64,000 nt of DNA. Source: an uncultured Alphaproteobacteria bacterium (lineage in GTDB: Bacteria > Pseudomonadota > Alphaproteobacteria > UBA6615). A model generated the notes under the pieces. The model ran no database searches, was not told the origin of the DNA, and worked only from the letters and a program-made list of their open reading frames with translations. Position numbers and translations under genes: made by a program. This document shows positions 30,189 to 38,385 of this stretch, in pieces; positions within the stretch are counted from its first letter, which is position 1, and each line of letters opens with the position of its first letter. The stretch spans positions 942,125 to 1,006,124 of the forward strand of contig CALSNJ010000002.1 of NCBI GenBank assembly GCA_943787745.1. The letters run 5' to 3'.

Positions 30189-30211
30189 AAGTAAGTTCGA
30201 CTTGCTTACTT
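30189..30211. repeat. Inverted repeat near the left tRNA-like repeat
   Basis: AAGTAAG and CTTACTT form a 7-bp AT-rich inverted repeat with a 9-base spacer, 70 bp left of the initiator-tRNA-like repeat. It could be a binding site for a dimeric protein. Nothing else is recognised between rsgA and that repeat. Confidence 0.35.
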
Positions 30212-30244
30212 TTAGAGCTTCGCAAGATCTTAATCTAAACACGA

Positions 30245-30278
30245 AAAAACTCTAACCCACTGGATTATTAGCGAAACA
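30245..30278 (-). terminator. Terminator-like hairpin beside the left tRNA-like repeat
   Basis: On the minus strand an imperfect hairpin (TAATCC loop GGGTTA, within CTAA...TTAG) is followed by six T residues. It is the counterpart of the perfect hairpin at 39247-39278 and sits in the same position relative to the same 16-bp repeat, so both look like terminators that once followed an initiator tRNA gene. Confidence 0.55.
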
Positions 30279-30294
30279 CTTGGTTGCGGGGGCT
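30279..30294 (-). repeat. Initiator-tRNA 3'-end repeat, left copy (attachment-site candidate)
   Basis: Minus-strand AGCCCCCGCAACCAAG contains the last bases of an initiator tRNA acceptor arm plus the CCA end, without the rest of the tRNA. An identical 16-bp copy is at 39286-39301. Short tRNA 3'-end duplications of this kind are left by tyrosine-recombinase integration. Confidence 0.6.
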
Positions 30295-30354
30295 GGACAT
30301 CTTCAAGCTCCTACCAACTCAGTATCGGCACAGTTAAAATGCTGCGGTGCGCCA

Positions 30355-30693
30355 TCAAAATAGCACCAACGCCCAAATCACAACGACGACGAGTAACGCT
30401 ACAAACACAGCCGCGGAGCCCATATCCTTGGCCTGTTTTGAGAGCGGATGAATCTCGGGTCCAATTCTATCGACTGTCGCCTCAATAGCGCTGTTAAGAA
30501 GCTCCACGATCAGCACCAAAAAGACCGGGGCTATCAAAACAGCACGCTCGAGGCCACTTTCTCCTGCCCAGAAGGCTACTGGAACGAGAACGATGGACAG
30601 CACGCACTCCAGACGAAAAGCAACAGAGGTTTTCCACGCCGCAACTAGGCCTGCGATTGAGTACAGCAATGCCGTAATGCGTCCTTCCAACAT
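30355..30693 (-). CDS. dgkA: Diacylglycerol kinase
   Basis: A 112-residue integral membrane enzyme with three hydrophobic helices. The family pattern is clear: AFRLECVLSIVLVPVAFWAG, then VFLVLIVELLNSAIEATVDR with the catalytic Glu and Asn, IHPLSKQAKDMGSAAVFVAL. It phosphorylates diacylglycerol with ATP for phospholipid recycling. Size is normal. It lies just inside the left tRNA-like repeat. No ribosome-binding site stands out. Confidence 0.93.
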   Translation of the reverse strand: MLEGRITALLYSIAGLVAAWKTSVAFRLECVLSIVLVPVAFWAGESGLERAVLIAPVFLVLIVELLNSAIEATVDRIGPEIHPLSKQAKDMGSAAVFVALLVVVVIWALVLF

Positions 30694-31052
30694 TGCGCTA
30701 TCGCCGGTGATGGTTTCGGGGCAACATGGTCCGGATCAAATCTCTTGCTATCAAAATCAATTGTTCTCGATTTGCGCCAATAGGCGCAACACCAAAATGC
30801 GCCGCGATAAGATCTTTACCGATACGGACAAACCTTTGGCTTTCGGACTGCAACCACCCTTGCCCGCATCTTAGCTTGCCCGATTTTAAAACGCCCATCG
30901 TGAATGTTGGCACAACTTTTGGTAAAGAATTTATACACCTTAGCTGAATGTATTACTGGCACTTGGCACAAGCTATCAAAGACTTCAGGTGACTGAAATT
31001 ATAGGAATTGCCCTGGCCTTGAGATACATGAGGTAAAGCACCACCTGTTTGT
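30694..31052. other. Gap between dgkA and the tandem repeat
   Basis: No recognised gene. A minus-strand open frame (30698-30913, 71 codons, with RFVRIGKDLIAAHFGVAPIG) could be a gene remnant, but there is no ribosome-binding site and I do not recognise it. The stretch is AT-richer than the flanks. Confidence 0.4.
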
Positions 31053-31388
31053 GCAGTGTATCATTCGTCATTCTTCAACCACCATTTTCAGCCTCAAGCG
31101 GGACATAGCTGTCATCCAGCAGTCGCTTCGCTTAAAGACTGAGCGCGCATATCCAAACAAAAAGAGCCTCCTCTATAATGAGCTATCTAGAAAATGGGCT
31201 GATCAAGTAATCTCATGTCTGCAGTGTATCATTCGTCATTCTTCAACCACCATTTTCACCCTCAAGCGGGACATAGCTGTCATCCAGCAGTCGCTTCGCT
31301 TAAAGACTGAGCGCGCATATCCAAACAAAAAGAGCCTCCTCTATAATGAGCTATCTAGAAAATGGGCTGATCAAGTAATCTCATGTCT
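31053..31388. repeat. Tandem duplication, two 168-bp units
   Basis: The unit at 31053-31220 is repeated directly at 31221-31388. I find one difference (TTTTCAGCC versus TTTTCACCC), so the duplication is recent or conserved. The unit begins GCAGTGTATCATTCG and ends TCTCATGTCT; the final ATG of the second copy is the start of the methyltransferase gene. 168 is a multiple of three, so one frame stays open through both units (56 codons each), but without a ribosome-binding site. Each unit contains a TATAAT hexamer, so the promoter region of the downstream operon is duplicated. Confidence 0.95.
31342..31347 (+). promoter_or_regulatory. Candidate -10 box for the methyltransferase/folB operon
   Basis: A perfect TATAAT lies 36 bp upstream of the methyltransferase start, with a twin copy 168 bp earlier (31174-31179). 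No good -35 hexamer is found at 16-18 bp spacing, so an activator may be needed. Confidence 0.45.
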
Positions 31389-32171
31389 TACGAAAACACC
31401 TCCGAGTATGAAAGATTCGCCGAGATCTACAAGGTCTGGACTTCTACGGCGGCCTCTACCAATCAAAATCTTGCATTTTACATCGACACATATCTGGCGG
31501 CTCAGGGTACCATTGTCGAATTGGGGATTGGCGATGGGAGGATCGCCATCGAGGCGGCACGCCGGGGATGTAGTCTGACGGGGGTTGACCTGTCGCCGGC
31601 AATGCTTGATAGGTGCCGCAAGCTTTCTGCGGAAGCAGGTGTCGCCGATCGACTGACATTAATTGAGTCAGATTTCCGTCACTTCGATATACCGGCTCCA
31701 GCAACCTTGATTACTTTGCCATACCACAGCATCGGTCATCTTCCGAGCATCGAAGACAAGCGTGAGGCGATCCAACACATTTTTGAGAATCTAAGCCCAG
31801 GCGGGCTTTTCGTGTTCGATGACTTCTTCATGACCCCGCAACTTATGAGCCACATGCGTGCGGTACAGTTGCGCGCGGCGTATCAGAATACAGAGGGCAA
31901 CGACTGCCTGCTGTGGGTGACATCCCTGATCGATGAGTTGAAACAATCGATATCCGTGGTCACCTGGGAGGATATCCTCGACGATAATGGGGAAATGCAA
32001 AAGCGTCACTACCGCCGCCTGAGCCTGAGCTGGCTGGAACCCGATCAGATCAGCGCACTGTTGATTGACACCGGATTCACTATCGAAGCGTGTTATGGCG
32101 ATTTTCAACGCACGCCATTCGAGACAGCAAGGGCACGCGAACAGGTGTGGGTCGCGCGCAAGCCTGACTAA
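31383..32171 (+). CDS. Class I SAM-dependent methyltransferase
   Basis: A 262-residue methyltransferase. Motif I is VELGIGDGRIAIEAARRG (about residues 37-54), followed by LTGVDLSPAML with the acidic ribose-binding residue, and LITLPYHSIGHLPSIEDKRE and LSPGGLFVFDDFF as post motifs. The C-terminal half (EDILDDNGEMQKRHYRRLSL) resembles small-molecule methyltransferases. The substrate is unknown. It heads an apparent operon with folB (27 bp downstream), an SDR reductase and a phospholipase-D-like gene, so a pterin is a reasonable guess. Its ATG is the last base group of the duplicated 168-bp unit; the ribosome-binding site is weak. Confidence 0.85.
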   Translation: MSYENTSEYERFAEIYKVWTSTAASTNQNLAFYIDTYLAAQGTIVELGIGDGRIAIEAARRGCSLTGVDLSPAMLDRCRKLSAEAGVADRLTLIESDFRHFDIPAPATLITLPYHSIGHLPSIEDKREAIQHIFENLSPGGLFVFDDFFMTPQLMSHMRAVQLRAAYQNTEGNDCLLWVTSLIDELKQSISVVTWEDILDDNGEMQKRHYRRLSLSWLEPDQISALLIDTGFTIEACYGDFQRTPFETARAREQVWVARKPD

Positions 32172-32198
32172 CGCGATTAACAAGGGAGACTAACAGTT

Positions 32199-32558
32199 TT
32201 GATAGCGACTACAGGACTCAATAGTTTGCACATTGACTGCATCGTAGGTGTCTATGCATTCGAACGCGAACGAACCCAGCCAATCATAATAAACATCGAG
32301 CTGGACTACGATTTTGCCGCAGCGGCGGCCTCTGACGCCATCGGGGACGCCGTCGACTATGACCTGATCGCACGCGGCGTGACGGAGTTACTTCATGAGC
32401 GAAAGTTCGTGTTGCTCGAGGCGATGGCCGAAGAGACAGCAGCATTGCTGTTCGAGCAGCACGCGTTGGCGCAAACCGTCAGACTTGAAATCCGTAAACC
32501 CGAAGCCGTACCGGCCGCTGAGTGCTCATTTGTGCGCCTGGAGCGCAACCGCGTATGA
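32199..32558 (+). CDS. folB: Dihydroneopterin aldolase-family protein (FolB/FolX type)
   Basis: A 119-residue protein of the dihydroneopterin aldolase/epimerase family: LHIDCIVGVYAFERERTQPI at the start, DAVDYDLIARGVTELLHERK, LLEAMAEETAALLF and the conserved LEIRKPEAVPAAE near the end. The family cleaves or epimerises 7,8-dihydroneopterin in folate or monapterin synthesis. The start is a TTG with GGGAG about ten bases upstream; no ATG is available. Its stop overlaps the SDR start (ATGA). Being away from folE/folK/folP and next to a methyltransferase and an SDR, it may serve a specialised pterin pathway rather than housekeeping folate. Confidence 0.85.
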   Translation: MIATTGLNSLHIDCIVGVYAFERERTQPIIINIELDYDFAAAAASDAIGDAVDYDLIARGVTELLHERKFVLLEAMAEETAALLFEQHALAQTVRLEIRKPEAVPAAECSFVRLERNRV

Positions 32559-33286
32559 GTGCGCTACGCCCGGTAGCAGTGGTTACGGGAGGCGCGCGCC
32601 GGCTTGGCCGTCAACTATGCATGACATTGGCTGCACGAGGGTTTGACCTGGTCATTCTGTACCGTGAGTCGCGTCGTGATGCGCAATCGCTTGAACAGGA
32701 GATCGCTGCCCTGAGACTGGGGGGGCACACTCGTTCCCTGTCTGTCGATGTATCCGACAAGATTCAGGTGGAGACGTTATTCAACGACGTCGCCAGCACT
32801 GAGGGCCGGCTGGACCTGCTGATTAACAATGTCGGCAACTACAACCCGCAACATGTCACCCAGCTTGATCCAACGGTCTGGGATGCGACCCTTTCGGCCA
32901 ATCTATCCGGCGCCTATTACTGCTGTTATCACGCGCTGAAGTTGATGTCCGCTGGCAGCAACATCATCAATATCGGCATGGCTGGACTCGAAGGGGCCCG
33001 CGCCGATGTTAAAGGAACCGATTATTTCGTCAGCAAATCGGGACTTCTGGTGCTGACCCGATCTCTGGCTGCTGCCTACGGTGAGCGACAGATCAGGGTC
33101 AATATGGTGTCTCCGGGGCAGCTCGATAACTCGATTGATCTGCCGCCACCTGATGAGATCGAGGCATGGGTGCCGCTGGGCAGGGCCGGCAGCCTGCAGG
33201 AGATCACTCAGGCGGTCGAGTATCTGCTCGAAGCGAACTATGTTACCGGTGCAAATATCGATGTTTCCGGTGGTTACCGTCTCTGA
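32555..33286 (+). CDS. SDR-family reductase, pteridine reductase (FolM)-like
   Basis: A 243-residue short-chain dehydrogenase. The cofactor motif is VVTGGARRLGRQL, the TGxxRRxG form that favours NADPH and is typical of pteridine reductases/FolM. LLINNVGNYNP is the NNAG-type motif. The catalytic YxxxK is in GTDYFVSKSG; the position usually held by Ser before it reads NIGMAG. The end LEANYVTGANIDVSGGYRL is classical. It overlaps folB by 4 bp and has GGAG at 32540-32543. With folB beside it, reduction of a dihydropterin to tetrahydropterin is the favoured role; other SDR substrates cannot be excluded. Confidence 0.82.
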   Translation: MSALRPVAVVTGGARRLGRQLCMTLAARGFDLVILYRESRRDAQSLEQEIAALRLGGHTRSLSVDVSDKIQVETLFNDVASTEGRLDLLINNVGNYNPQHVTQLDPTVWDATLSANLSGAYYCCYHALKLMSAGSNIINIGMAGLEGARADVKGTDYFVSKSGLLVLTRSLAAAYGERQIRVNMVSPGQLDNSIDLPPPDEIEAWVPLGRAGSLQEITQAVEYLLEANYVTGANIDVSGGYRL

Positions 33287-33304
33287 CATTATCATCTTTG
33301 GCGG

Positions 33305-34465
33305 ATGGTGAGCGCATCCCGGGCACGGCCGCTTTGGGACCGCGTCGCCGAATGGAACTGCCGTCTCGAGATGATCGAAACTGCCAGGCAGTTCCTATAC
33401 CTGTCGACCTTCTATATCGAATACGACCGCTTTGGTGTCGCAGCACTGGAGGCTCTCCTGCGAGCCCAGCGTCGCGGCGTCGAGATCAATCTGTTGATAG
33501 ATGGATTCGGTCAGATGCTGGGTAATGTGGTGATGTCGAAACAGGACAGGCAAGCGCTGGCCATCGGGTTGCAGGAACTGCAGGCGGCCGGGGCAACAGT
33601 AACGATTTATCGACCGAAACACTTCATGCAACGACGACTTGGTGGAGGCCAGCATGTCAAGCTGCAGGTATCCGAGGCTGGCGAGGCGATATTCGGCAGC
33701 AGCAACCTGACCCGATCCTCTTTCGAGGGATGGAACGAATACTCAGTTGCCCTCCGCGGTTCGGTAGTTACTGCGTTGCTGCAAAGCTACCGGCAAATTG
33801 GCGGTACAGTACGGACAGCTCACCTTCGTCAGCTTGAAGACGCCGCCCAGTCAACTGTCGTGGAGCAACCAGCCATTGAGCTTGAATACTGGTTCTGCAA
33901 CCCAAACCTTGCCCAGGGCGCCTTTGGTCCCTTGGGCTGGCGCGGCCCCAACTCCGTGACGGAAAGATTACTGGAGATGGTGCATGAAGCCCGTGAAACC
34001 ATCGAGATCACCAGTTTCTACTTCAAGCCGGTGCCGGCGTTGATGGATGCTTTGGTCGAGGCGGCCACGCGGGGGGTACTTGTCGACGTGTATCATTCAC
34101 ACCGAGAGGCTTTGCCCGCAACCGACCTCGCCTGGATAGCCTCAGCGGCTGGCTTTGAGCAGTTGCTCAGCTCGGGAGTTCGAATCTTCGAGAACCGGCA
34201 CGGTGAGCACTCCAAGATTATACTGGTGGATCGCACTCGTGTAGCCTTTGGTAGCTACAACTTCGAGGATGCTGCCCATGACCGATTGGCCGAAGCGATG
34301 CTGGCCTCGCGTGATCACCACCTGGTCACTCCGGCAGCCTCGATCTTCGATGGGCTGCAGCAAGACCCCGACAACGTAATCGTGACTCCAGCGACTATGG
34401 CAGCCCTGCCAGGGTCTTTGCGGCGGCGCCTCGCCTTGTACGGTCGTTTCAAAAGATGGATGTAG
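33305..34465 (+). CDS. Phospholipase D-like (cardiolipin synthase family) protein
   Basis: A 386-residue protein with two PLD half-domains. The first HKD-like motif is HVKLQVSE (about residue 116), in which the usual Asp is Glu, followed by FGSSNLTRSS. The second is HSKIILVD followed by FGSYNFED (about residue 300). Cardiolipin synthases and phosphatidyltransferases share this layout, but no transmembrane helices are visible, so it acts in the cytoplasm or at the membrane surface. It starts 18 bp after the SDR gene and is likely the last gene of the methyltransferase/folB/SDR operon. Why a PLD enzyme goes with pterin genes is unclear. Confidence 0.82.
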   Translation: MVSASRARPLWDRVAEWNCRLEMIETARQFLYLSTFYIEYDRFGVAALEALLRAQRRGVEINLLIDGFGQMLGNVVMSKQDRQALAIGLQELQAAGATVTIYRPKHFMQRRLGGGQHVKLQVSEAGEAIFGSSNLTRSSFEGWNEYSVALRGSVVTALLQSYRQIGGTVRTAHLRQLEDAAQSTVVEQPAIELEYWFCNPNLAQGAFGPLGWRGPNSVTERLLEMVHEARETIEITSFYFKPVPALMDALVEAATRGVLVDVYHSHREALPATDLAWIASAAGFEQLLSSGVRIFENRHGEHSKIILVDRTRVAFGSYNFEDAAHDRLAEAMLASRDHHLVTPAASIFDGLQQDPDNVIVTPATMAALPGSLRRRLALYGRFKRWM

Positions 34466-34489
34466 CTACGAACACCTGAGGCCAAGTTA

Positions 34490-34664
34490 AACGGATTTCG
34501 GCAACAAACATCGGGCCGAACCGGTTCGACCAAAAACGAACCGTTTCATCGTAGATATCGATCCCACGCTCGAACAACAGATCCTCGACTTGGCGCAGCG
34601 ATCGATGATATCGAATACAAATTATCACAGTCAGGGCAATGGCCTGAATGGAAGCGGCAGCCAT
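34490..34664 (-). mobile_element. Remnant of an IS6-family transposase (N-terminal part)
   Basis: The minus strand encodes IRYHRSLRQVEDLLFERG and YDETVRFWSNRFGPMF, the N-terminal helix-turn-helix region of IS6-family transposases. No catalytic core and no clear inverted repeats remain. Other pieces of the same family are at 39378-39446, 41290-41697, 46788-46838 and 61716-61790. Confidence 0.8.
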
Positions 34665-34705
34665 CTAGGCTAATCGTGAAAATGGGAGATTCTAAGGAAC
34701 TTGAA

Positions 34706-35653
34706 ATGACAAAGCCGAGCGTTGCGATTGTTGGCGCTGGAATGGCCGGTATTGCATGCGGCTGCGCACTAAAAGAAGCGGGCTATGCACCTGTAATATT
34801 CGAAAAAAGTCGAGGCGCAGGCGGAAGGATGGCAACTCGCAGAACGGCAGATGACCTCCAATTCGATCATGGTGCTCAATATTTGACGGCACGAAGCGAC
34901 GGTTTCAAGCGCTTTATCAGAAAAGCGGTAAGCACGGGGTCAGTGGTCAACTGGCAGGCAGCCAACAAGTCGATTTTTGTCGGGAACCCGACGATGAACG
35001 CAATAGTCAAGGCAGCTGCTGAGGGCCTTGAAGTTAGGGCAAACGAAAAAATCGAGATGCTTAATACAATTGATGGACAGTGGACCCTCTCCTCAGAAAA
35101 CCCGCTGGATACATTTGATGTCGGAGTGTTGACCATGCCCGCGCCGCAGATCATTGAATTGCTCGGCGAGCAGCATTCGCTCAGCCGTGAGATCGCTGAT
35201 GTATGTATGGCGCCATGCTTGACAGTGCTAGCGGCGTTTCCGCCCCATCAACCTGTACCGTTCGTGAGCCGCCGCATTCCCAATGACCCGCTTGCATGGA
35301 TTGCGCAGGACAGCTCAAAGCCCGGACGCCCTCGAAGCAAGACATGCTGGGTTGCCCAAGCATCGCCCGACTGGAGCGCAGAGCATCTTGAATGCCGTCC
35401 GGAAGAAATCGTGTCATTGATGTTGCCAATGCTCTGCGAAGCATTGGGCACTGATCCAGAGATGGCAACGCATGTCAGCGCTCATCGCTGGCGATACGCG
35501 TTAGTGACCGCGCCACTTGGCCGTCCTTTTGTTTGCGATGATAGTGCGAGTCTCTATCTGGGTGGTGACTGGACGCTTGGAGCGCGCGTGGAAGCTGCCT
35601 GGCAAAGCGGGTCGGCAATTGCAGCCGACATCCTCGCTCGCAATGGGACATAG
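34706..35653 (+). CDS. Renalase-like FAD-dependent oxidoreductase
   Basis: A 315-residue flavoprotein. It begins with the FAD motif VAIVGAGMAGIACGCALKEA, then VIFEKSRGAGGRMATRR and FDHGAQYLTARS, the signature of the renalase/amine-oxidase-like family. The end has YLGGDWTLGARVEAAWQSG, the second FAD-contact segment. Such proteins are often encoded next to photolyase genes, as here. The physiological substrate is unknown, perhaps an aberrant dihydronicotinamide. I chose ATG 34706 with AAGGAA upstream; a GTG at 34676 would add ten residues. It may be co-transcribed with the photolyase gene 49 bp downstream. Confidence 0.88.
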   Translation: MTKPSVAIVGAGMAGIACGCALKEAGYAPVIFEKSRGAGGRMATRRTADDLQFDHGAQYLTARSDGFKRFIRKAVSTGSVVNWQAANKSIFVGNPTMNAIVKAAAEGLEVRANEKIEMLNTIDGQWTLSSENPLDTFDVGVLTMPAPQIIELLGEQHSLSREIADVCMAPCLTVLAAFPPHQPVPFVSRRIPNDPLAWIAQDSSKPGRPRSKTCWVAQASPDWSAEHLECRPEEIVSLMLPMLCEALGTDPEMATHVSAHRWRYALVTAPLGRPFVCDDSASLYLGGDWTLGARVEAAWQSGSAIAADILARNGT

Positions 35654-35702
35654 GACTTTTGGGAAGACTTAGACTGATGTCTTCAATGCGGAAAAATTCA
35701 AA

Positions 35703-37238
35703 ATGAGGTTGCAGACGCCAGAGAGGATCGTTCTCGTTTTGGGAGACCAACTGTCTCCCGATATCTCATCTCTGCAAACAGCTAACAAAAATAAAGATCT
35801 AATCCTGATGGCGGAAGTGGCAGATGAAGCCAACTATGTTCCTCACCACAAAAAGAAGATCGGGTTTTTACTATCAGCAATGCGCCATTTCGCCGGTGAA
35901 CTTTCTGATGAAGGATGGACCGTCCGATACATCAAGCTGGATGCCCCGGACAATACAGGAAGCCTAGAGGGCGAGCTTGAGCGCGCGCTTAATGAGGTTG
36001 GAACACGATCTGCGGTCATGACAGAAGCGGGTGAACACAGACTGATAGAAGCCATGTCGTCCTGGGCGCGGAACAATAGCATTCATCTTGAGGTTCTGGA
36101 GGACCACCGTTTCATATGCACGCATGCGGAGTTTCGCGAATGGACAAAGGACCGCAAGCAACTGCGGATGGAATACTTCTACCGAGACATGCGTCGCAAA
36201 ACCGAACTTCTCATGGATGGTGATAAGCCAGAGGGTGGCCAGTGGAACTTTGATGCAGAGAACCGAAAACCAGCCAAAAACTCGTCCTTGATGCAACAAC
36301 CCGTTCGCACGGAGACCGATACGATCACGAATGAGGTGCTGGAACTGGTTGAAGAACGCTTTCCGGAAAATTTCGGGACCCTTCGCCCATTCTGGTTCGC
36401 GGTGACCCGAGAAGGCGCGCTAGAAGCTCTCGATGCATTCATTGAACACTGCCTTCCCTGCTTCGGCGATTTTCAAGATGCTATGCTTGAAAACCAGAAG
36501 TTCCTATTCCACTCCGTCCTTTCTCAGTACATCAATGCTGGCCTGCTTCAACCTTTAGAAGTCTGTCGTAAGGCTGAAGCTGCTTGGTATTCAGGTCATG
36601 CACCACTGAATGCCGTAGAAGGCTACATTCGCCAGATCATTGGCTGGCGTGAATATGTACGCGGCATCTACTGGTTAAAAATGCCTGGCTATACGGAAGA
36701 GAACTTCTTTAACGCCACACGGGAGCTTCCCGCTTTCTACTGGACGGGCGAAACGGAGATGGCATGCATGGCCGCTGCCATCGGACAAACGCGAGATGAA
36801 GCCTACGCGCACCATATCCAGCGCCTCATGGTGACTGGAAATTTTGCGATGTTGGCCGGCGTCGACCCACAGCAGGTGCACGAATGGTATCTCGCGGTTT
36901 ATGCCGATGCCTATGAATGGGTCGAAGCCCCCAATGTAATCGGGATGAGCCAGTTTGCAGATGGCGGATTTCTCGGGTCAAAGCCCTATGCGGCCAGCGG
37001 AAACTATATCAACAAAATGTCTGATCATTGCAGGTCCTGCCGGTATGACGTGAAACAGAAAACCGGCCCCGATGCCTGCCCGTTCAATCCACTTTACTGG
37101 GATTTTCTCGTCCGCAATGAAGGACAACTTCGCAGCAACCCGCGACTGGGCCAAACCTATCGGACCTGGTACAAAATGAGTGACACGAAGCGGCAAGCCT
37201 ATCTGGAAAGTGCGAAGGCCATTCTTGATGCGATGTAA
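35703..37238 (+). CDS. Iron-sulfur bacterial cryptochrome/photolyase (PhrB/CryB type)
   Basis: A 511-residue FeS-BCP protein. The N-terminal alpha/beta domain starts RIVLVLGDQLSPDISSL, with VPHHKKKIGFLLSAMRHFA. FAD-domain segments are WYSGHAPLNAVEGYIRQIIG and EYVRGIYWLKMPGY, followed by VTGNFAMLAGVDPQQVHEWY and DAYEWVEAPNVIGMSQFADG. Cluster cysteines are visible in CRSCRYDV and, 13 residues on, ACPF; the 3/13 spacing matches the known 4Fe-4S proteins PhrB. Relatives repair (6-4) photoproducts or signal blue light with a lumazine antenna. The upstream flavoprotein and the pterin genes suggest a light/UV-related islet. Confidence 0.93.
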   Translation: MRLQTPERIVLVLGDQLSPDISSLQTANKNKDLILMAEVADEANYVPHHKKKIGFLLSAMRHFAGELSDEGWTVRYIKLDAPDNTGSLEGELERALNEVGTRSAVMTEAGEHRLIEAMSSWARNNSIHLEVLEDHRFICTHAEFREWTKDRKQLRMEYFYRDMRRKTELLMDGDKPEGGQWNFDAENRKPAKNSSLMQQPVRTETDTITNEVLELVEERFPENFGTLRPFWFAVTREGALEALDAFIEHCLPCFGDFQDAMLENQKFLFHSVLSQYINAGLLQPLEVCRKAEAAWYSGHAPLNAVEGYIRQIIGWREYVRGIYWLKMPGYTEENFFNATRELPAFYWTGETEMACMAAAIGQTRDEAYAHHIQRLMVTGNFAMLAGVDPQQVHEWYLAVYADAYEWVEAPNVIGMSQFADGGFLGSKPYAASGNYINKMSDHCRSCRYDVKQKTGPDACPFNPLYWDFLVRNEGQLRSNPRLGQTYRTWYKMSDTKRQAYLESAKAILDAM

Positions 37239-37279
37239 CGAAAAGAACCGATAACCAATTGAATTAAAAGTAAAGTACC

Positions 37280-37354
37280 TGGTTACGGGGGCAGTATTTG
37301 AACCTGCGAACTTCAGGTTATGAGCCTGACGAGCTACCCGGCTGCTCTCCCGTG
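37280..37354 (-). tRNA. Degenerate initiator tRNA-Met-like sequence (CAU anticodon)
   Basis: On the minus strand a 75-base sequence resembles initiator tRNA: D-arm GAGCAGCCGGGTAGCTC, anticodon loop CTCATAA (anticodon at 37320-37322), T-arm GCAGGTTCAAATACTGC, and 3' CCCCCGTAACCA with encoded CCA. The C1-A72 mismatch of initiators is kept. However, relative to a normal initiator two bases are missing at the acceptor/D-arm junction (ACGGGA then GAGC), and the anticodon stem has only two of the three consecutive G-C pairs. It is probably a tRNA pseudogene or a mobile-element copy. Confidence 0.6.
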
Positions 37355-37585
37355 CCTTAAAATAAAGTACCATTTCCCATAACATCAACCCGGGAAATCC
37401 GGGTGCGTATGCGTGGCTTTGTGACATTAGATCGATGGCGCATTGCGTCCATAAAACAAGCCTTTGAAGCCCAAATAATGTTTGCAGGCCATGTCGTCGA
37501 ATAAACGGACTTTTGAAGTCCTCGACGTTCCCCTGGTGATCGACGCAGAGCGCGACCACGGCAAACCGTTACAGTCAGAGGGCGG

Positions 37586-38296
37586 TCAGCACCGCTTGAA
37601 TTTCCTCTTCACACAGTCACGGACGAGTTTCTGTACCGCCTTGATTTGGTCGGGACTCAGCAGCTCGGCGATGCGATCCTTGTCTCCAGAGGTTGGGTGG
37701 TTGGCCCCAGGTGACTCGGCAAAATTGAACCACATATAGGCATAGAGGTTGTCCTGTTTCACACCTTGTCCATTGGCGTACATCCAACCCAGATTGTACT
37801 GAGCGCCGGTATGCCGTTGTTCAGCAGCACTCTGATACCACTTCGCTGCGGCCTCAAAATCCTTTGGAACCCCTAATCCTCGTCGATACATCTCACCCAT
37901 ACTGTACTGGGCATCGGCCCGCCCTTGCTCGGCTGCAAGTCGGTACCATTTCACGGCGTCCCTGTAATCCGGTGTGACCCCTTGTCCGTTGGCGTACATT
38001 TCAGCCAAATCGAACTGGGCAGAGGTCACGCCTTGTTTGGCAGCAAGTTCGTACCACTTCGCCGCCGCCTCAATATCTCTGCGCACACCTCTTCCGCGTC
38101 GATACATATGGCCCAGACTGGTCTGGGCCTCGGCATCCCCTTGTTCTGCTAATTGTCCCCACTCTCGCAGCGCCGTTTCGAAGTCACCACTTTTGTATGC
38201 GGATAATCCCTTCTGGAAATCAGCACTCCAACTTGTCCCCGCTCCCCCTAGAAGCACAGCAATTGTCAGGCAGAAAATGGCAGCAATATTTCTCAT
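37586..38296 (-). CDS. Secreted Sel1-repeat protein
   Basis: A 236-residue exported protein. Signal peptide IAAIFCLTIAVLLGGAGTSW with cleavage near WSA, then about five Sel1-like (TPR-related) repeats of 36 residues, for example AEAQTSLGHMYRRGRGVRRD and AQFDLAEMYANGQGVTPDYR. The tail LLSPDQIKAVQKLVRDCVKR is a common end for these proteins. Sel1 proteins are protein-protein adaptors in the periplasm or outside; the partner is unknown. The intergenic region 37239-37585 to its right holds only the degenerate tRNA and a non-recognised minus-strand frame. A decayed paralogue tail lies at 38440-38493. Confidence 0.88.
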   Translation of the reverse strand: MRNIAAIFCLTIAVLLGGAGTSWSADFQKGLSAYKSGDFETALREWGQLAEQGDAEAQTSLGHMYRRGRGVRRDIEAAAKWYELAAKQGVTSAQFDLAEMYANGQGVTPDYRDAVKWYRLAAEQGRADAQYSMGEMYRRGLGVPKDFEAAAKWYQSAAEQRHTGAQYNLGWMYANGQGVKQDNLYAYMWFNFAESPGANHPTSGDKDRIAELLSPDQIKAVQKLVRDCVKRKFKRC

Positions 38297-38385
38297 TGGC
38301 TCTCCCTGTACACGCCTAGGTCATTTTATTGATACATGTGCTCAGGGTAAAATGCTCGATCAAGTCGTCTTTGTTTTTGCGCATG

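Noticed and set aside
31051-31578. A 175-codon open frame running through both tandem repeat units
   Set aside because: It has no ribosome-binding site, continues out of frame into the methyltransferase gene, and is long only because the unit length is a multiple of three. I treat it as repeat sequence.
36978-37559. A 193-codon minus-strand frame over the photolyase end
   Set aside because: Most of it is antisense to conserved photolyase codons, including the cluster cysteines, and the product resembles nothing I know.
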